64,000 bases of DNA from Streptomyces chattanoogensis. GTDB taxonomy: Bacteria > Actinomycetota > Actinomycetes > Streptomycetales > Streptomycetaceae. This document shows, piece by piece, positions 29,114 through 38,804 of this stretch. Where the stretch lies: NCBI RefSeq assembly GCF_001294335.1, contig NZ_LGKG01000068.1, positions 226,556 to 290,555 on the forward strand, in the 5' to 3' direction. Position numbers and translations under genes: made by a program. The notes under the pieces are model-generated. The model was given only the letters and a program-made list of their open reading frames with translations, made no database searches and was not told where the DNA came from. Numbering within the stretch: position 1 is the first letter of the stretch; each line of letters opens with the position of its first letter.

Positions 29114-29988
29114 GCGACGGCGGCCCGGGCGACGGCGACGGGGGCGACGGCGTCCTCTCCCGTCTGAGCCTCAATCAGGAGACCGTCCGGCAGTGGTCCC
29201 TTCCGGAGCTGGCGGACGGGTGCGCGCGGGCGGGCGTACGGGGCGTGGGCCTGTGGCGCGCGCCGGTGCGGGACTACGGGGTGGCGGCGGCGGCCCGTCT
29301 CGTACGGGACGCCGGGCTGGAGGTCACCAGCCTGTGCCGGGGCGGCTTCTTCACCGCCGAGGATCCCGGGGAGCGCGCGGCGGCCCTGGAGGACAACCGG
29401 GCCGCGATCGACGAGGCCGCGGTCCTCGGCACCGGCACCCTGGTCCTGGTCTCCGGCGGGCTGCCGCCCGGCAGCCGCGATCTGTCCGGCGCCCGGGAGC
29501 GGATCGCCGACGCGCTCGCCCAGCTGGCGCCGTACGCCGCCGGACGGGGCGTACGGCTGGCGCTCGAACCGCTGCACCCGATGTACGCGGCGGACCGCTG
29601 TGTGGTCTCCACGCTCGCCCAGGCCCTCGACCTCGCCGAACGCTTCCCCGCCGGCCAGGTGGGGGTCGTGGTGGACACCTACCACCTGTGGTGGGACGAC
29701 ACGGTCGGCGCGGGGATCGCCCGCGCGGGCGGCGCCGGCGGGGCCGGATCCCGTATCGCCGCCTTCCAGTTGGCCGACTGGGTCACGCCGCTGCCCGAGG
29801 GCGTCCTGCTGGGGCGCGGGCAGCTCGGTGACGGATCGGTGGATCTGCGCTGGTTCCGGGAGCGGGTGGACGCGGCCGGCTACCGGGGCCCCATCGAGGT
29901 GGAGATCTTCAGCCCGGCGCTGTGGGCGAGGGACGGGGCGGAGGTTCTGGCCGAGATCGTGGAGCGGTTCGCCACCCATGTCCGGTGA
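29110..29988 (+). CDS. sugar phosphate isomerase/epimerase (TIM barrel)
   Basis: 292-aa xylose-isomerase-like barrel protein, third gene of the operon, coupled to the DUF993 gene through ATGA. LALEPLHPMY and VVVDTYHLWWDD hold the conserved metal ligands Glu, Asp and His; IEVEIFSPALW near the end carries the last Glu. The N-terminal roughly 15 residues are Gly/Asp-rich and likely disordered. It is clearly diverged from the isomerase encoded divergently upstream, so the two probably act at different steps. Confidence 0.82.
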   Translation: MSDGGPGDGDGGDGVLSRLSLNQETVRQWSLPELADGCARAGVRGVGLWRAPVRDYGVAAAARLVRDAGLEVTSLCRGGFFTAEDPGERAAALEDNRAAIDEAAVLGTGTLVLVSGGLPPGSRDLSGARERIADALAQLAPYAAGRGVRLALEPLHPMYAADRCVVSTLAQALDLAERFPAGQVGVVVDTYHLWWDDTVGAGIARAGGAGGAGSRIAAFQLADWVTPLPEGVLLGRGQLGDGSVDLRWFRERVDAAGYRGPIEVEIFSPALWARDGAEVLAEIVERFATHVR

Positions 29989-30138
29989 ACAACAGGTGAC
30001 CAACAAGCGGCACGTGCGGTAATCAAGAAATAACTCACCGGAAGTGCAACCGAGGAGGGCTCTCGGAGGTCATAGGTGGCGTCGGCCTCAACGGGGGAGG
30101 AACCGGGGGGATCCGGAGGCCGACGAGAAGGGGAGGGA

Positions 30139-30173
30139 ATCGAGGGGCCCGGCCATCAGGCGGGCCCCTCGAT
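30139..30173. terminator. terminator after the isomerase operon
   Basis: Perfect 13-bp stem ATCGAGGGGCCCG / CGGGCCCCTCGAT with a 9-nt loop, about 150 nt past the operon and 33 nt before the recD2 promoter motif. Confidence 0.8.
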
Positions 30174-30205
30174 CGCAGGCCGGGGAACTGCCCGGCCCCG
30201 GCGCG

Positions 30206-30228
30206 TTGTCAGACCCCGGCGGTACCGT
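30206..30228 (+). promoter_or_regulatory. RecA-NDp/PafBC-type promoter of recD2
   Basis: TTGTCAGAC (30206-30214), 8 nt, TACCGT (30223-30228), then 6 nt to the ATG. This matches the actinobacterial LexA-independent DNA-damage promoter consensus tTGTCRGTG-N8-TAnnnT at all but one conserved position, and the mRNA would be leaderless. Confidence 0.65.
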
Positions 30229-30234
30229 CAGGGC

Positions 30235-32514
30235 ATGGGGCAGGGCATGGATCGGGGCGTGGTCAGAGGATCGGTGGTGGAAGGGGTCCTCGAGCGGATC
30301 ACCTACGCCAATGAGGAGACCGGCTACACCGTCGCGCGGGTCGACACCGGCCGCGGCGCGGGCGATCTCCTCACGGTCGTCGGCGCACTGCTGGGGGCGC
30401 AGCCCGGGGAATCCCTGCGGATGGAGGGGCGCTGGGGCTCCCATCCGCAGTACGGCAAGCAGTTCACCGTCGAGAACTACACCACCGTCCTGCCGGCCAC
30501 GATCCAGGGCATCCGCCGCTATCTCGGCTCGGGCCTGATCAAGGGCATCGGCCCGCGCATCGCCGACCGCATCACCGAACACTTCGGCACGGACACCCTC
30601 GACGTCATCGAGAAGGAGCCCGGGCGGCTCATCGAGGTCCCGGGGCTGGGCCCCAAGCGCACGAAGATGATCGGCGCGGCGTGGGAGGAGCAGAAGGCCA
30701 TCAAGGAGGTGATGGTCTTCCTCCAGGGCGTCGGCGTCTCGACGTCGATCGCGGTGCGGATCTACAAGAAGTACGGCGACGCCTCCATCTCCGTCGTCCG
30801 CAACCAGCCCTACCGCCTCGCCGCCGATGTCTGGGGCATCGGCTTCCTGACGGCCGACCGCATCGCGCAGGCGGTGGGCATTCCGCACGACAGTCCGGAC
30901 CGCGTCAAGGCGGGCCTGCAGTACGCGCTGTCGCAGTCGACGGACCAGGGGCACTGCTTCCTGCCCGAGGAGCGGCTGATCGCGGATGCGGTCAAGCTGC
31001 TCCAGGTGGACACCGGCCTGGTCATCGACTGCCTGGGGGAGCTGGCCGACGACCCCGAGGGCGTGGTGCGCGAGCAGGTGCCCGGCAGCGACGGGGAGCC
31101 CGTCACCGCCGTCTATCTGGTGCCGTTCCACCGCGCCGAGATCTCGCTGGCCGGGCGGCTGACCCGGCTGATGCGCAGCGACGGGGACCGGATGCCGGCG
31201 TTCGGGGACGTGGACTGGGACAAGGCGCTGGCGTGGCTGGCGCGGCGTACGGGGGCCGAGCTGGCACCGGAGCAGCAGGCGGCGGTGCGGCTGGCGCTGA
31301 CGCAGAAGGTGGCGGTGCTGACCGGCGGGCCCGGCTGCGGCAAGTCCTTCACGGTGCGCTCCGTGGTGGAGCTGGCCCGCGCGAAGAAGGCGAAGGTGGT
31401 GCTGGCGGCGCCCACCGGGCGGGCGGCCAAGCGGCTGTCGGAGCTGACCGGGGCGGACGCCTCCACGGTCCACCGCCTCCTGGAGCTCAAGCCCGGCGGG
31501 GACGCCGCCTATGACGCGGACCGCCCGCTGGACGCCGATCTGGTGGTCGTCGACGAGGCGTCGATGCTGGATCTGCTGCTGGCCAACAAACTCGTCAAGG
31601 CGGTGCCGCCGGGCGCCCATCTGCTGCTGGTCGGGGATGTCGACCAGCTGCCGTCGGTGGGCGCGGGCGAGGTGCTGCGGGATCTGCTCGCCGGGGGAGG
31701 GGCCGCGCCCGGCGCGTCGGACAGGGGTGGTGGTCGGGCGACGGGCGGGACTGTTCCGTCCGTGCGGCTGACCAGGATCTTCCGCCAGGCGCAGCAGTCC
31801 GGGGTGGTCACCAACGCGCACCGCATCAACTCCGGTGTGCCGCCGCTGACGACGGGGCTGAAGGACTTCTTCCTGTTCGCCGAGGAGGACACCGAGGCGG
31901 CCGGGCGGCTGACGGTGGACGTGGCGGCGCACCGGATCCCGGCGAAGTTCGGGCTCGACCCGCGCCGGGATGTCCAGGTGCTGGCCCCGATGCACCGCGG
32001 CCCGGCCGGCGCGGGTGCCCTGAACGGCCTCCTCCAGCAGGCCGTCACCCCTGCCCGCCCCGATCTGCCCGAGCGCCGGTTCGGCGGCCGGGTCTTCCGG
32101 GTGGGCGACAAGGTCACCCAGATCAGAAACAACTATGACAAGGGCCGCAACGGCGTCTTCAACGGGACGGTGGGGGTGGTCACCGCCCTGGACACCGTCG
32201 AGCAGCGGCTGACCGTGCTCACCGACGAGGACGAGGAGGTCCCCTACGACTTCGATGAATTGGACGAATTGGCACACGCCTATGCCGTGACGATTCACCG
32301 CTCGCAGGGTAGTGAGTATCCAGCGGTGGTGATTCCGGTCACGACCGGAGCGTGGATGATGCTGCAGCGCAATCTGCTGTATACCGCCGTGACCAGGGCA
32401 AAACGTCTGGTCGTGCTGGTCGGTTCCCGGAAGGCCCTGGGGCAGGCCGTGCGCACCGTATCCGCCGGTCGGCGGTGTACGGCGCTCGATCACCGGCTCG
32501 CCGCCGCCATGTGA
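30235..32514 (+). CDS. recD2: RecD2-type ATP-dependent DNA helicase
   Basis: 759-aa SF1B 5'-3' helicase of the RecD2 family, which acts without RecBC. An N-terminal OB-like and helix-hairpin-helix region (about residues 10-200, with IKGIGPRIADR and VPGLGPKRTK) precedes the motor: Walker A GGPGCGKS (364-371), VVDEASMLD (motif II), VGDVDQLPSVG (motif III) and AVTIHRSQGSEYP with LLYTAVTRAK (motifs V and VI). A Gly-rich insert (about 480-505) interrupts the motor. The ATG at 30235 has no ribosome binding site but an exact leaderless promoter; ATG 30247 is an alternative. The damage-type promoter fits a repair role. Confidence 0.92.
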   Translation: MGQGMDRGVVRGSVVEGVLERITYANEETGYTVARVDTGRGAGDLLTVVGALLGAQPGESLRMEGRWGSHPQYGKQFTVENYTTVLPATIQGIRRYLGSGLIKGIGPRIADRITEHFGTDTLDVIEKEPGRLIEVPGLGPKRTKMIGAAWEEQKAIKEVMVFLQGVGVSTSIAVRIYKKYGDASISVVRNQPYRLAADVWGIGFLTADRIAQAVGIPHDSPDRVKAGLQYALSQSTDQGHCFLPEERLIADAVKLLQVDTGLVIDCLGELADDPEGVVREQVPGSDGEPVTAVYLVPFHRAEISLAGRLTRLMRSDGDRMPAFGDVDWDKALAWLARRTGAELAPEQQAAVRLALTQKVAVLTGGPGCGKSFTVRSVVELARAKKAKVVLAAPTGRAAKRLSELTGADASTVHRLLELKPGGDAAYDADRPLDADLVVVDEASMLDLLLANKLVKAVPPGAHLLLVGDVDQLPSVGAGEVLRDLLAGGGAAPGASDRGGGRATGGTVPSVRLTRIFRQAQQSGVVTNAHRINSGVPPLTTGLKDFFLFAEEDTEAAGRLTVDVAAHRIPAKFGLDPRRDVQVLAPMHRGPAGAGALNGLLQQAVTPARPDLPERRFGGRVFRVGDKVTQIRNNYDKGRNGVFNGTVGVVTALDTVEQRLTVLTDEDEEVPYDFDELDELAHAYAVTIHRSQGSEYPAVVIPVTTGAWMMLQRNLLYTAVTRAKRLVVLVGSRKALGQAVRTVSAGRRCTALDHRLAAAM

Positions 32515-32564
32515 TGTCACTCCTCTTTCCCAATCGGGGCGAAGGGGAGCAGGATGGACATCAG

Positions 32565-32583
32565 CGCGGCACTGAGTGCCGCG
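32565..32583. repeat. 19-bp perfect palindrome upstream of citA
   Basis: CGCGGCACT-G-AGTGCCGCG, dyad around a single central G, 50 nt after recD2 and about 108 nt before the citA start. It may be the recD2 terminator or an operator for citrate synthase. Confidence 0.6.
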
Positions 32584-32690
32584 ATAGGGCCCTATGGCCG
32601 ACCCCGAGTGCACATCCAAGGTCCAAATGGGGGAAGGTATAGGCAGTCAGGGCACCTCGAAGAAGAGGCACAACGTCGGTGAGGGATGAC

Positions 32691-33980
<1,290 letters not shown>

Positions 33981-34060
33981 CCCCCGCGCCTGCTCTCTGG
34001 GGCGGCGCTGGCGAACCGAGCTCCAAAAAGGGGGCGAACCGAGCCCCCAAAAGAAGCGAA

Positions 34061-34109
34061 AAGCGCCCCGCCTCCGGATCCCCCCACGGGTCCAGAGTGC
34101 GGGGCGCTT
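34061..34109 (+). terminator. long hairpin terminator of citA
   Basis: Outer stem AAGCGCCCCGC / GCGGGGCGCTT (11 bp) continues into an inner stem CTCCGGATCC / GGGTCCAGAG with one mismatch and loop CCCCAC, giving about 21 bp in all, followed by TTCCCTTG. Confidence 0.8.
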
Positions 34110-34449
34110 CCCTTGTCCCGGGTGGATTCCCCCCACGGGATCCTTCCGGGCGTTCCGGGTTGCACCGCGATCTGCCGGGACGCGCACATTCGGGAGGGCC
34201 GCTCAAGCTCCCCGGGCGCGTCGCCCCGGCCAACGCGTAGCCGTGTCAGATCCCCCAAGACCCGCACGGCATGTGCGGTGCAGGCGCCGCCGGGGTGCCT
34301 GCACTGTCCGGTTAGACTCGCGACCCCCCTCAATGGTTACGTTCCCATGAGTGTGATCTGGGTCTCTTGCCATAAAGGGCGAATCCGGTCAAGGGTTACG
34401 AGTTGGAGATCCAGGCCGTGCCGTATGGGTGTTGTGTCAGTTGTGAGAA
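34110..34449. other. long intergenic region after citA, possible small RNA locus
   Basis: No protein gene is seen. On the plus strand, hairpins CCGCAC/GTGCGG (34262-34278) and GTGCAGGC/GCCTGCAC (34278-34304) lie next to each other, followed by a less GC-rich stretch (about 34305-34450) with TTAGACT, TTACGTT and other promoter-like hexamers. I recall, unverified, that a small RNA has been reported beside the S. coelicolor citrate synthase gene; this stretch is the corresponding place. Boundaries and strand unknown. Confidence 0.3.
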
Positions 34450-36759
34450 CTATGTGAACGTTCGCAGTCTCAGGCTGTTGCTGACCACAAAGACGGACGA
34501 GAACGCCATCGCCGCGCCCGCGATCATAGGGTTCAGCAGGCCGGCCGCCGCAAGCGGCAGCGCCGCCACGTTGTAGCCGAACGCCCAGAACAGATTGCCC
34601 TTGATCGTGGCGAGGGTGGCACGGGCCAGCCGGATCGCCTCCGCCGCCACCCGCAGATCGCCCCGTACGAGCGTGAGATCGCCCGCCTCGATGGCCGCGT
34701 CCGTGCCGGTCCCCATGGCCAGCCCCAGATCGGCGGCGGCCAGCGCCGCCGCGTCATTGACGCCGTCGCCGACCATCGCGACCGTACGGCCCCCGGCCCG
34801 CAGCCGCGCCACGACCGCCACCTTGTCCTCCGGCAGCACCTCGGCGATCACCTCGTCGATGCCCACCTCGGCCGCGACCGCCTCCGCGACCGCCTTGTTG
34901 TCACCGGTCAGCAGGACCGGCGTCAGCCCCAGCGCGCGCAGCTCCCGCACCGCCTCGGCGCTGGTGGGCTTCACCGCATCGGCGACCGCCAGCACCCCGC
35001 GCGCCTCCCCGTCCCAGGCCACCACCACGGCCGTACGGCCCGCCGCCTCGGCCGCCGCCAGCGCCGCCCGCAGCCCGGCCGGCAGCGCGATACCGGCGCC
35101 CTCGGCCAGCCGCGCCCGGCCCGCCAGCACCCGATGGCCGTCGACCGTGCCGCGCACGCCCAGCCCCGGCACGTTCGCGAAGCCCGTCACGCCGGGCAGC
35201 GTCCCCGTCCGCTCCCGTGCGCCCTCCGCGACGGCCCGCGCCACCGGATGCTCGGAGGCATGCTCCAGCGCCCCCGCCAGCCGCAGCAGCCCGGCCACCG
35301 CGACCCCGTCGGCCGCCACCGCCTCCTGGAGCCGCATCCGCCCGCTGGTGACCGTCCCCGTCTTGTCCAGGAGGACGGTGTCCACCCGGCGGGTCGACTC
35401 CAGCACCTCCAGCCCCTTGATCAGAATGCCCAGCTGGGCGCCGCGCCCGGTGCCCACCATCAGCGCCGTCGGTGTGGCCAGCCCGAGCGCGCACGGGCAG
35501 GCGATGATCAGCACCGCCACCGCGGCCGTGAACGACGCCGCGGCGTCCCCGCTCACGAGCAGCCGGCCGGCCAGCGTGCCCACCGCGATCACCAGCACCA
35601 CCGGGACGAACACCGCCGAGATCCGGTCGGCCAGCCGCTGCACCGCCGCCTTGCCGCTCTGTGCCTCCTGCACCAGCCGTGCCATCCGCGCCAGCTGGGT
35701 GTCGCCCCCGACCCGGGTGGCCTCGACCTCCAGGCGGCCCGAGACGTTCACCGTCGCCCCGGTGACACCGTCACCCGGGGACACTTCCACCGGCACCGAC
35801 TCCCCGGTCAGCATCGAGGCGTCGACGGCCGACACACCCGCCGTCACCCGCCCGTCCGTGGCGATGGTCTCCCCGGGCCGCACGACGAACCGGTCACCGA
35901 CCCGCAGGTCGGCCACCGGCACCCGGACCTCGTGCCCGCCCGCCGCCCGGCCACCGCCCCGGCCGGAGAGCGCTCCGCGCTCGCCCCCCTCACCCCGCAG
36001 CGCGGTCACGTCCTTGGCGCCCAGCTCCAGCAGCGCCCGCAGCGCCGCGCCCGCCTTCCGCTTCGAGCGGGCCTCCAGATAGCGGCCCAGCAGCAGAAAG
36101 GCGGTCACTCCGGCCGCGGTCTCCAGATAGATCTGCGAGGGCCCGGCCGTGGACGCGACGGTGAGATCGAAGCCGTGCCGCATACCCGGCATACCGGCAT
36201 CACCGAAGAACAGCGCCCACAGCGACCAGCCGAAGGCGGCCAGCGTCCCCAGGGAGACCAGGGTGTCCATAGTGGCGGCGCCGTGCCGCAGATTGGTCCA
36301 GGCGGCGCGGTGGAAGGGGAGGCCGCCCCAGACGACGACCGGCGCGGCCAGTGCCAGGGACAGCCACTGCCAGCCCGTGAACTGCAGCGCGGGCACCATC
36401 GCCAGGACGATCACCGGAACGGTCAGCGCGGAACAGACCGCCAGCCGGTGGCGGAGCGCCGCCAGGTCCTCGCCCGGTGTCTCCTCCGGCGTCTTTTCCG
36501 GAGGTTCCCCTGCGGCCGGCCGGGACTCCGGGGCCGCCGGACGCTCGGCCGTATAGCCGGTCTTCTCGACCGTCGCGATCAGGTCCGCGACCGAGACCCC
36601 GTCCTCGTACGAGATCCGCGCCTTCTCCGTCGCGTAGTTGACGGTGGCGGCGACGCCCGCCATGCGGTTGAGCTTCTTCTCGATCCGTGCGGCGCACGAG
36701 GCGCAGGTCATCCCGCCGATCGCGAGCTCGACCCGCGCCTGTGCGGGGGCACCGGACAT
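34450..36759 (-). CDS. copA: copper-exporting P1B-type ATPase
   Basis: 769-aa Cu(I) efflux ATPase in the cytoplasmic membrane. One N-terminal heavy-metal domain with GMTCASC (Cys19, Cys22); eight membrane segments; actuator TGES; transmembrane metal site CPC (421-423); phosphorylated Asp465 in DKTGT; the SEHPVA motif of P1B pumps; and [10 protein letters not shown] in the hinge. A Gly/Arg-rich insert lies before the actuator (about residues 258-275). There is no good ribosome binding site; it starts 5 nt after the copZ stop, so translation is probably coupled. Regulated with copZ by copper through the CsoR-type operator. Confidence 0.95.
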   Translation of the reverse strand: MSGAPAQARVELAIGGMTCASCAARIEKKLNRMAGVAATVNYATEKARISYEDGVSVADLIATVEKTGYTAERPAAPESRPAAGEPPEKTPEETPGEDLAALRHRLAVCSALTVPVIVLAMVPALQFTGWQWLSLALAAPVVVWGGLPFHRAAWTNLRHGAATMDTLVSLGTLAAFGWSLWALFFGDAGMPGMRHGFDLTVASTAGPSQIYLETAAGVTAFLLLGRYLEARSKRKAGAALRALLELGAKDVTALRGEGGERGALSGRGGGRAAGGHEVRVPVADLRVGDRFVVRPGETIATDGRVTAGVSAVDASMLTGESVPVEVSPGDGVTGATVNVSGRLEVEATRVGGDTQLARMARLVQEAQSGKAAVQRLADRISAVFVPVVLVIAVGTLAGRLLVSGDAAASFTAAVAVLIIACPCALGLATPTALMVGTGRGAQLGILIKGLEVLESTRRVDTVLLDKTGTVTSGRMRLQEAVAADGVAVAGLLRLAGALEHASEHPVARAVAEGARERTGTLPGVTGFANVPGLGVRGTVDGHRVLAGRARLAEGAGIALPAGLRAALAAAEAAGRTAVVVAWDGEARGVLAVADAVKPTSAEAVRELRALGLTPVLLTGDNKAVAEAVAAEVGIDEVIAEVLPEDKVAVVARLRAGGRTVAMVGDGVNDAAALAAADLGLAMGTGTDAAIEAGDLTLVRGDLRVAAEAIRLARATLATIKGNLFWAFGYNVAALPLAAAGLLNPMIAGAAMAFSSVFVVSNSLRLRTFT

Positions 36760-36764
36760 ACGGA

Positions 36765-37097
36765 TCAGGCCCGGCCCACGAGCTCGTAGCCGGCCTCGTC
36801 GACGGCCGCGCGCACGGCTTCGTCGTCCAGCGGGGCGGCGGAGGTGACGGTCACCAGCCCGGTGGCCGCGACCGCCTGCACCGAGGTGACGCCCTCGATC
36901 TCGTCGATCTCGGCGGACACGGCCCCCTCGCAGTGACCGCAGGTCATGCCGGTGACCTTGTAGGTGGTGGTCACCTCGCCGGCCTGCGCGGCGGCCCCGG
37001 CGTCCGAGTGGCAGGAGCCCCCGGGCGAGCAGCAGGAACCGTTCGCCGACGTGGCGGACGGGGCGGCTGCGCCGGAGGTGACAGGCGTCGCAGTCAT
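36765..37097 (-). CDS. copZ: copper chaperone with Cys-rich N-terminal extension
   Basis: 110-aa heavy-metal-associated domain protein that carries Cu(I) to CopA. The ferredoxin-like domain (about residues 43-110) has GMTCGHC, Cys53 and Cys56. Unusually, a 40-residue Ala/Ser-rich extension precedes it with [10 protein letters not shown] (Cys22, Cys23, Cys29, His30), a possible second copper site; bare CopZ is about 68 aa. GAGGAG lies about 7 nt before the ATG. It is the first gene of the copZ-copA operon, 102 nt from the CsoR operator. Confidence 0.92.
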   Translation of the reverse strand: MTATPVTSGAAAPSATSANGSCCSPGGSCHSDAGAAAQAGEVTTTYKVTGMTCGHCEGAVSAEIDEIEGVTSVQAVAATGLVTVTSAAPLDDEAVRAAVDEAGYELVGRA

Positions 37098-37197
37098 GGT
37101 TCTCTCCTCGTGGTGCCGATGTGTTCCGTGTCCGGCACGGAACCGGAGTGCCGGGAGAAGCGCCGATGGCGCCCGGTGTCTCCCTGCGCCTTCACTT

Positions 37198-37226
37198 TAT
37201 ACCCCTAGGGGGTATCAATCCAACCT
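37198..37226 (-). promoter_or_regulatory. CsoR-type copper operator and copZ-copA promoter
   Basis: Minus strand ATACCCCCTAGGGGTAT (37215-37199) is a near-perfect match to the actinobacterial CsoR operator (TACCCC...GGGGTA). It sits between -35 TTGGAT and -10 TATAAA (16-bp spacing), so bound repressor would block the promoter and Cu(I) would relieve it. No csoR gene is in the window. Confidence 0.85.
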
Positions 37227-37312
37227 CGGCCCGCCACGCGTTGCCGTGCGCCCCGCCACGCGTCAGCCTTGGGGTACGGACTCGGGGCAGGGCGGACCGA
37301 GGAGGCGGCCGG

Positions 37313-38014
37313 ATGGACGTATTCGCCTACGGCCTGCTGGTGCTCACCACCCTGCCACCGCTGGTCCCCAATTCCGCGCTCCTTGTCACGGCCGGAGTAC
37401 TCGCCTCCGAGGGTCATGCGTTCCTGCCCCTGATCCTGCTGGTCGTCGCGGGCAGCGCACTGCTGGGCGATGTGCTGATGTATCTCGTGGCACGGCGGTT
37501 CGGCGGGGCCGTACGGTCCTGGATGCGGCGCAGCCCCCGCCGACGGGCACTGCTGGAGTGGACCTTCGCCCATATCGAGCGCTACGGCCTGCCGTTCGTG
37601 ATCGGCGTACGGTTCCTGCCCAGCGGGCGGATCGCCGGCGCGCTGGCCTCCGGAGTCCTGCGCTACCCCCTGCGCAAATACGTGATCGGCGCGGGCTCCG
37701 CCGAGGTGCTGTGGGCCACCTACTCGGTCGGCCTCGGCTACATGGGCAGCGCCGCCGCGGGCAACCGCCTCTACGCCGCCGGAATCGGCATCGGCGTCTC
37801 CTGCGCGGTCGCCGCGGCGGGCACCGGCGTCCAGTGGATCGCCCGCCGCCGCGCCATGCGGGTTCCGGCGGACGGAGGCGGCGGGGCCGCCTCCGGCGGG
37901 CCGCGGAACGCCGCGGGCGAAGGCGAAGGCAATGGGTCCGGGAACGGCGCGGACGGCCGCGGGGGATGCGGCGAGGTGACGGCCGCCCGGGGGGACACGG
38001 GCCCGGCCGGGTGA
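37313..38014 (+). CDS. DedA family membrane protein
   Basis: 233-aa polytopic membrane protein of the DedA/SNARE-associated (VTT-domain) family, linked in other bacteria to lipid scrambling and envelope homeostasis. Membrane segments near residues 5-25, 38-58, 118-140 and 155-180; the family core FVIGVRFLPSGRIAGALASG contains the conserved Arg and Gly-rich re-entrant stretch. The C-terminal roughly 45 residues are Gly/Glu-rich and disordered. GAGGAGG lies about 7 nt before the ATG. Divergent from copZ, but on the far side of the copper operator, so copper control is not implied. Confidence 0.87.
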   Translation: MDVFAYGLLVLTTLPPLVPNSALLVTAGVLASEGHAFLPLILLVVAGSALLGDVLMYLVARRFGGAVRSWMRRSPRRRALLEWTFAHIERYGLPFVIGVRFLPSGRIAGALASGVLRYPLRKYVIGAGSAEVLWATYSVGLGYMGSAAAGNRLYAAGIGIGVSCAVAAAGTGVQWIARRRAMRVPADGGGGAASGGPRNAAGEGEGNGSGNGADGRGGCGEVTAARGDTGPAG

Positions 38015-38018
38015 CTGA

Positions 38019-38092
38019 GACCGCGGAAAGGTGACCCGGACTCGCGGAAGGTGACTCGGACTCGCGGAAGGTGACTCGGGTCTGCGGAATGG
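38019..38092. repeat. 20-bp tandem repeat after the DedA gene
   Basis: Units of 20 bp, consensus GACTCGCGGAAGGTGACTCG: a diverged copy (38019-38038), two exact copies (38039-38078) and a partial copy to 38092. Between the DedA stop codon and the GNAT promoter; non-coding. Confidence 0.9.
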
Positions 38093-38169
38093 CTTCTGAC
38101 CGGCGGTTTCGTCGAGTCCGTCGGCCGTCTTGCCCAGGCCCGGTGGCCCGCTGCCCAGGTGGCGGCCGA

Positions 38170-38192
38170 TTGTCAGTGGCGGGTCCTAACGT
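38170..38192 (+). promoter_or_regulatory. RecA-NDp/PafBC-type promoter of the GNAT gene
   Basis: TTGTCAGTG (38170-38178), exactly 8 nt, TAACGT (38187-38192), exactly 7 nt, ATG. Full match to the mycobacterial LexA-independent DNA-damage promoter consensus; leaderless mRNA expected. Confidence 0.75.
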
Positions 38193-38199
38193 GGTCTGC

Positions 38200-38775
38200 A
38201 TGACGAGGGGAACAGGCGCACCCCGGGTGCGGATCGAGGAGTGGACGGCGGACGACATCGACCTGTTGCACCGGCTCAACACGCCGGAGATGACCGAGCA
38301 TCTCGGCGGCCCGGAGACCGAGGCGCAGGTGGTCGCCCGGCACGGGCGGTATCTCGGGCTCGACGGGACGGGGCAGATGTTCCGGGTGGTGCTGACGGAG
38401 GGGGACGGCACGGGGGGCGCAGTGGGGGACGAGGGCGGGGACGGCGCGACGGGAGACGGCGCCGGGGGGACGCTGGTGGGTTCGGTCGGCTACTGGGAGC
38501 TCAGCTGGCGGGGCGAGCGGGCGTATGAGACGGGCTGGGGTGTGCTGCCCGAGTTCCAGGGGCGGGGCATCGCGGCGGCCGCGGCGCGCGAGGTCATAGC
38601 GGTGGCCAGGGTCAAGGGGCGCCACCGCTATCTGCACGCCTTCCCGTCGGTGGCGCACGCCGCGTCCAACGCCGTGGCTCGGAAGGCGGGATTCGGCTTC
38701 CGGGAGGAATGCGAGATCGAGTACCCGAAGGGGCGCCGGATGCGGGCCAACAACTGGCGGGTGAAGCTGGGCTGA
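38200..38775 (+). CDS. GNAT acetyltransferase (RimJ/RimL-like)
   Basis: 191-aa acetyl-CoA-dependent N-acetyltransferase. The GNAT core is seen as TGWGVLPEFQGRGIAAAAAREV (motif A, acetyl-CoA pyrophosphate loop QGRGIA) and NAVARKAGFGFREE (motif B). An insert of about 25 Gly/Asp residues (about 70-94) lies in the core and is probably a surface loop. The ATG has no ribosome binding site; start and promoter follow the leaderless damage-type layout. Substrate unknown; the promoter hints at a stress-response role, which is inference. Confidence 0.85.
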   Translation: MTRGTGAPRVRIEEWTADDIDLLHRLNTPEMTEHLGGPETEAQVVARHGRYLGLDGTGQMFRVVLTEGDGTGGAVGDEGGDGATGDGAGGTLVGSVGYWELSWRGERAYETGWGVLPEFQGRGIAAAAAREVIAVARVKGRHRYLHAFPSVAHAASNAVARKAGFGFREECEIEYPKGRRMRANNWRVKLG

Positions 38776-38804
38776 CGGCCGCGGTGCGGGCGTCAACTCC
38801 CTTG

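Noticed and set aside
34305..34450. tRNA gene in the less GC-rich stretch
   Set aside because: No cloverleaf, no TTCGA loop sequence and no acceptor-stem pairing could be drawn.
34430..34455. GTGTCAGTT with TATGTG 8 nt later
   Set aside because: Last -10 base is wrong, and it points into the antisense of the copA 3' end with no start codon.
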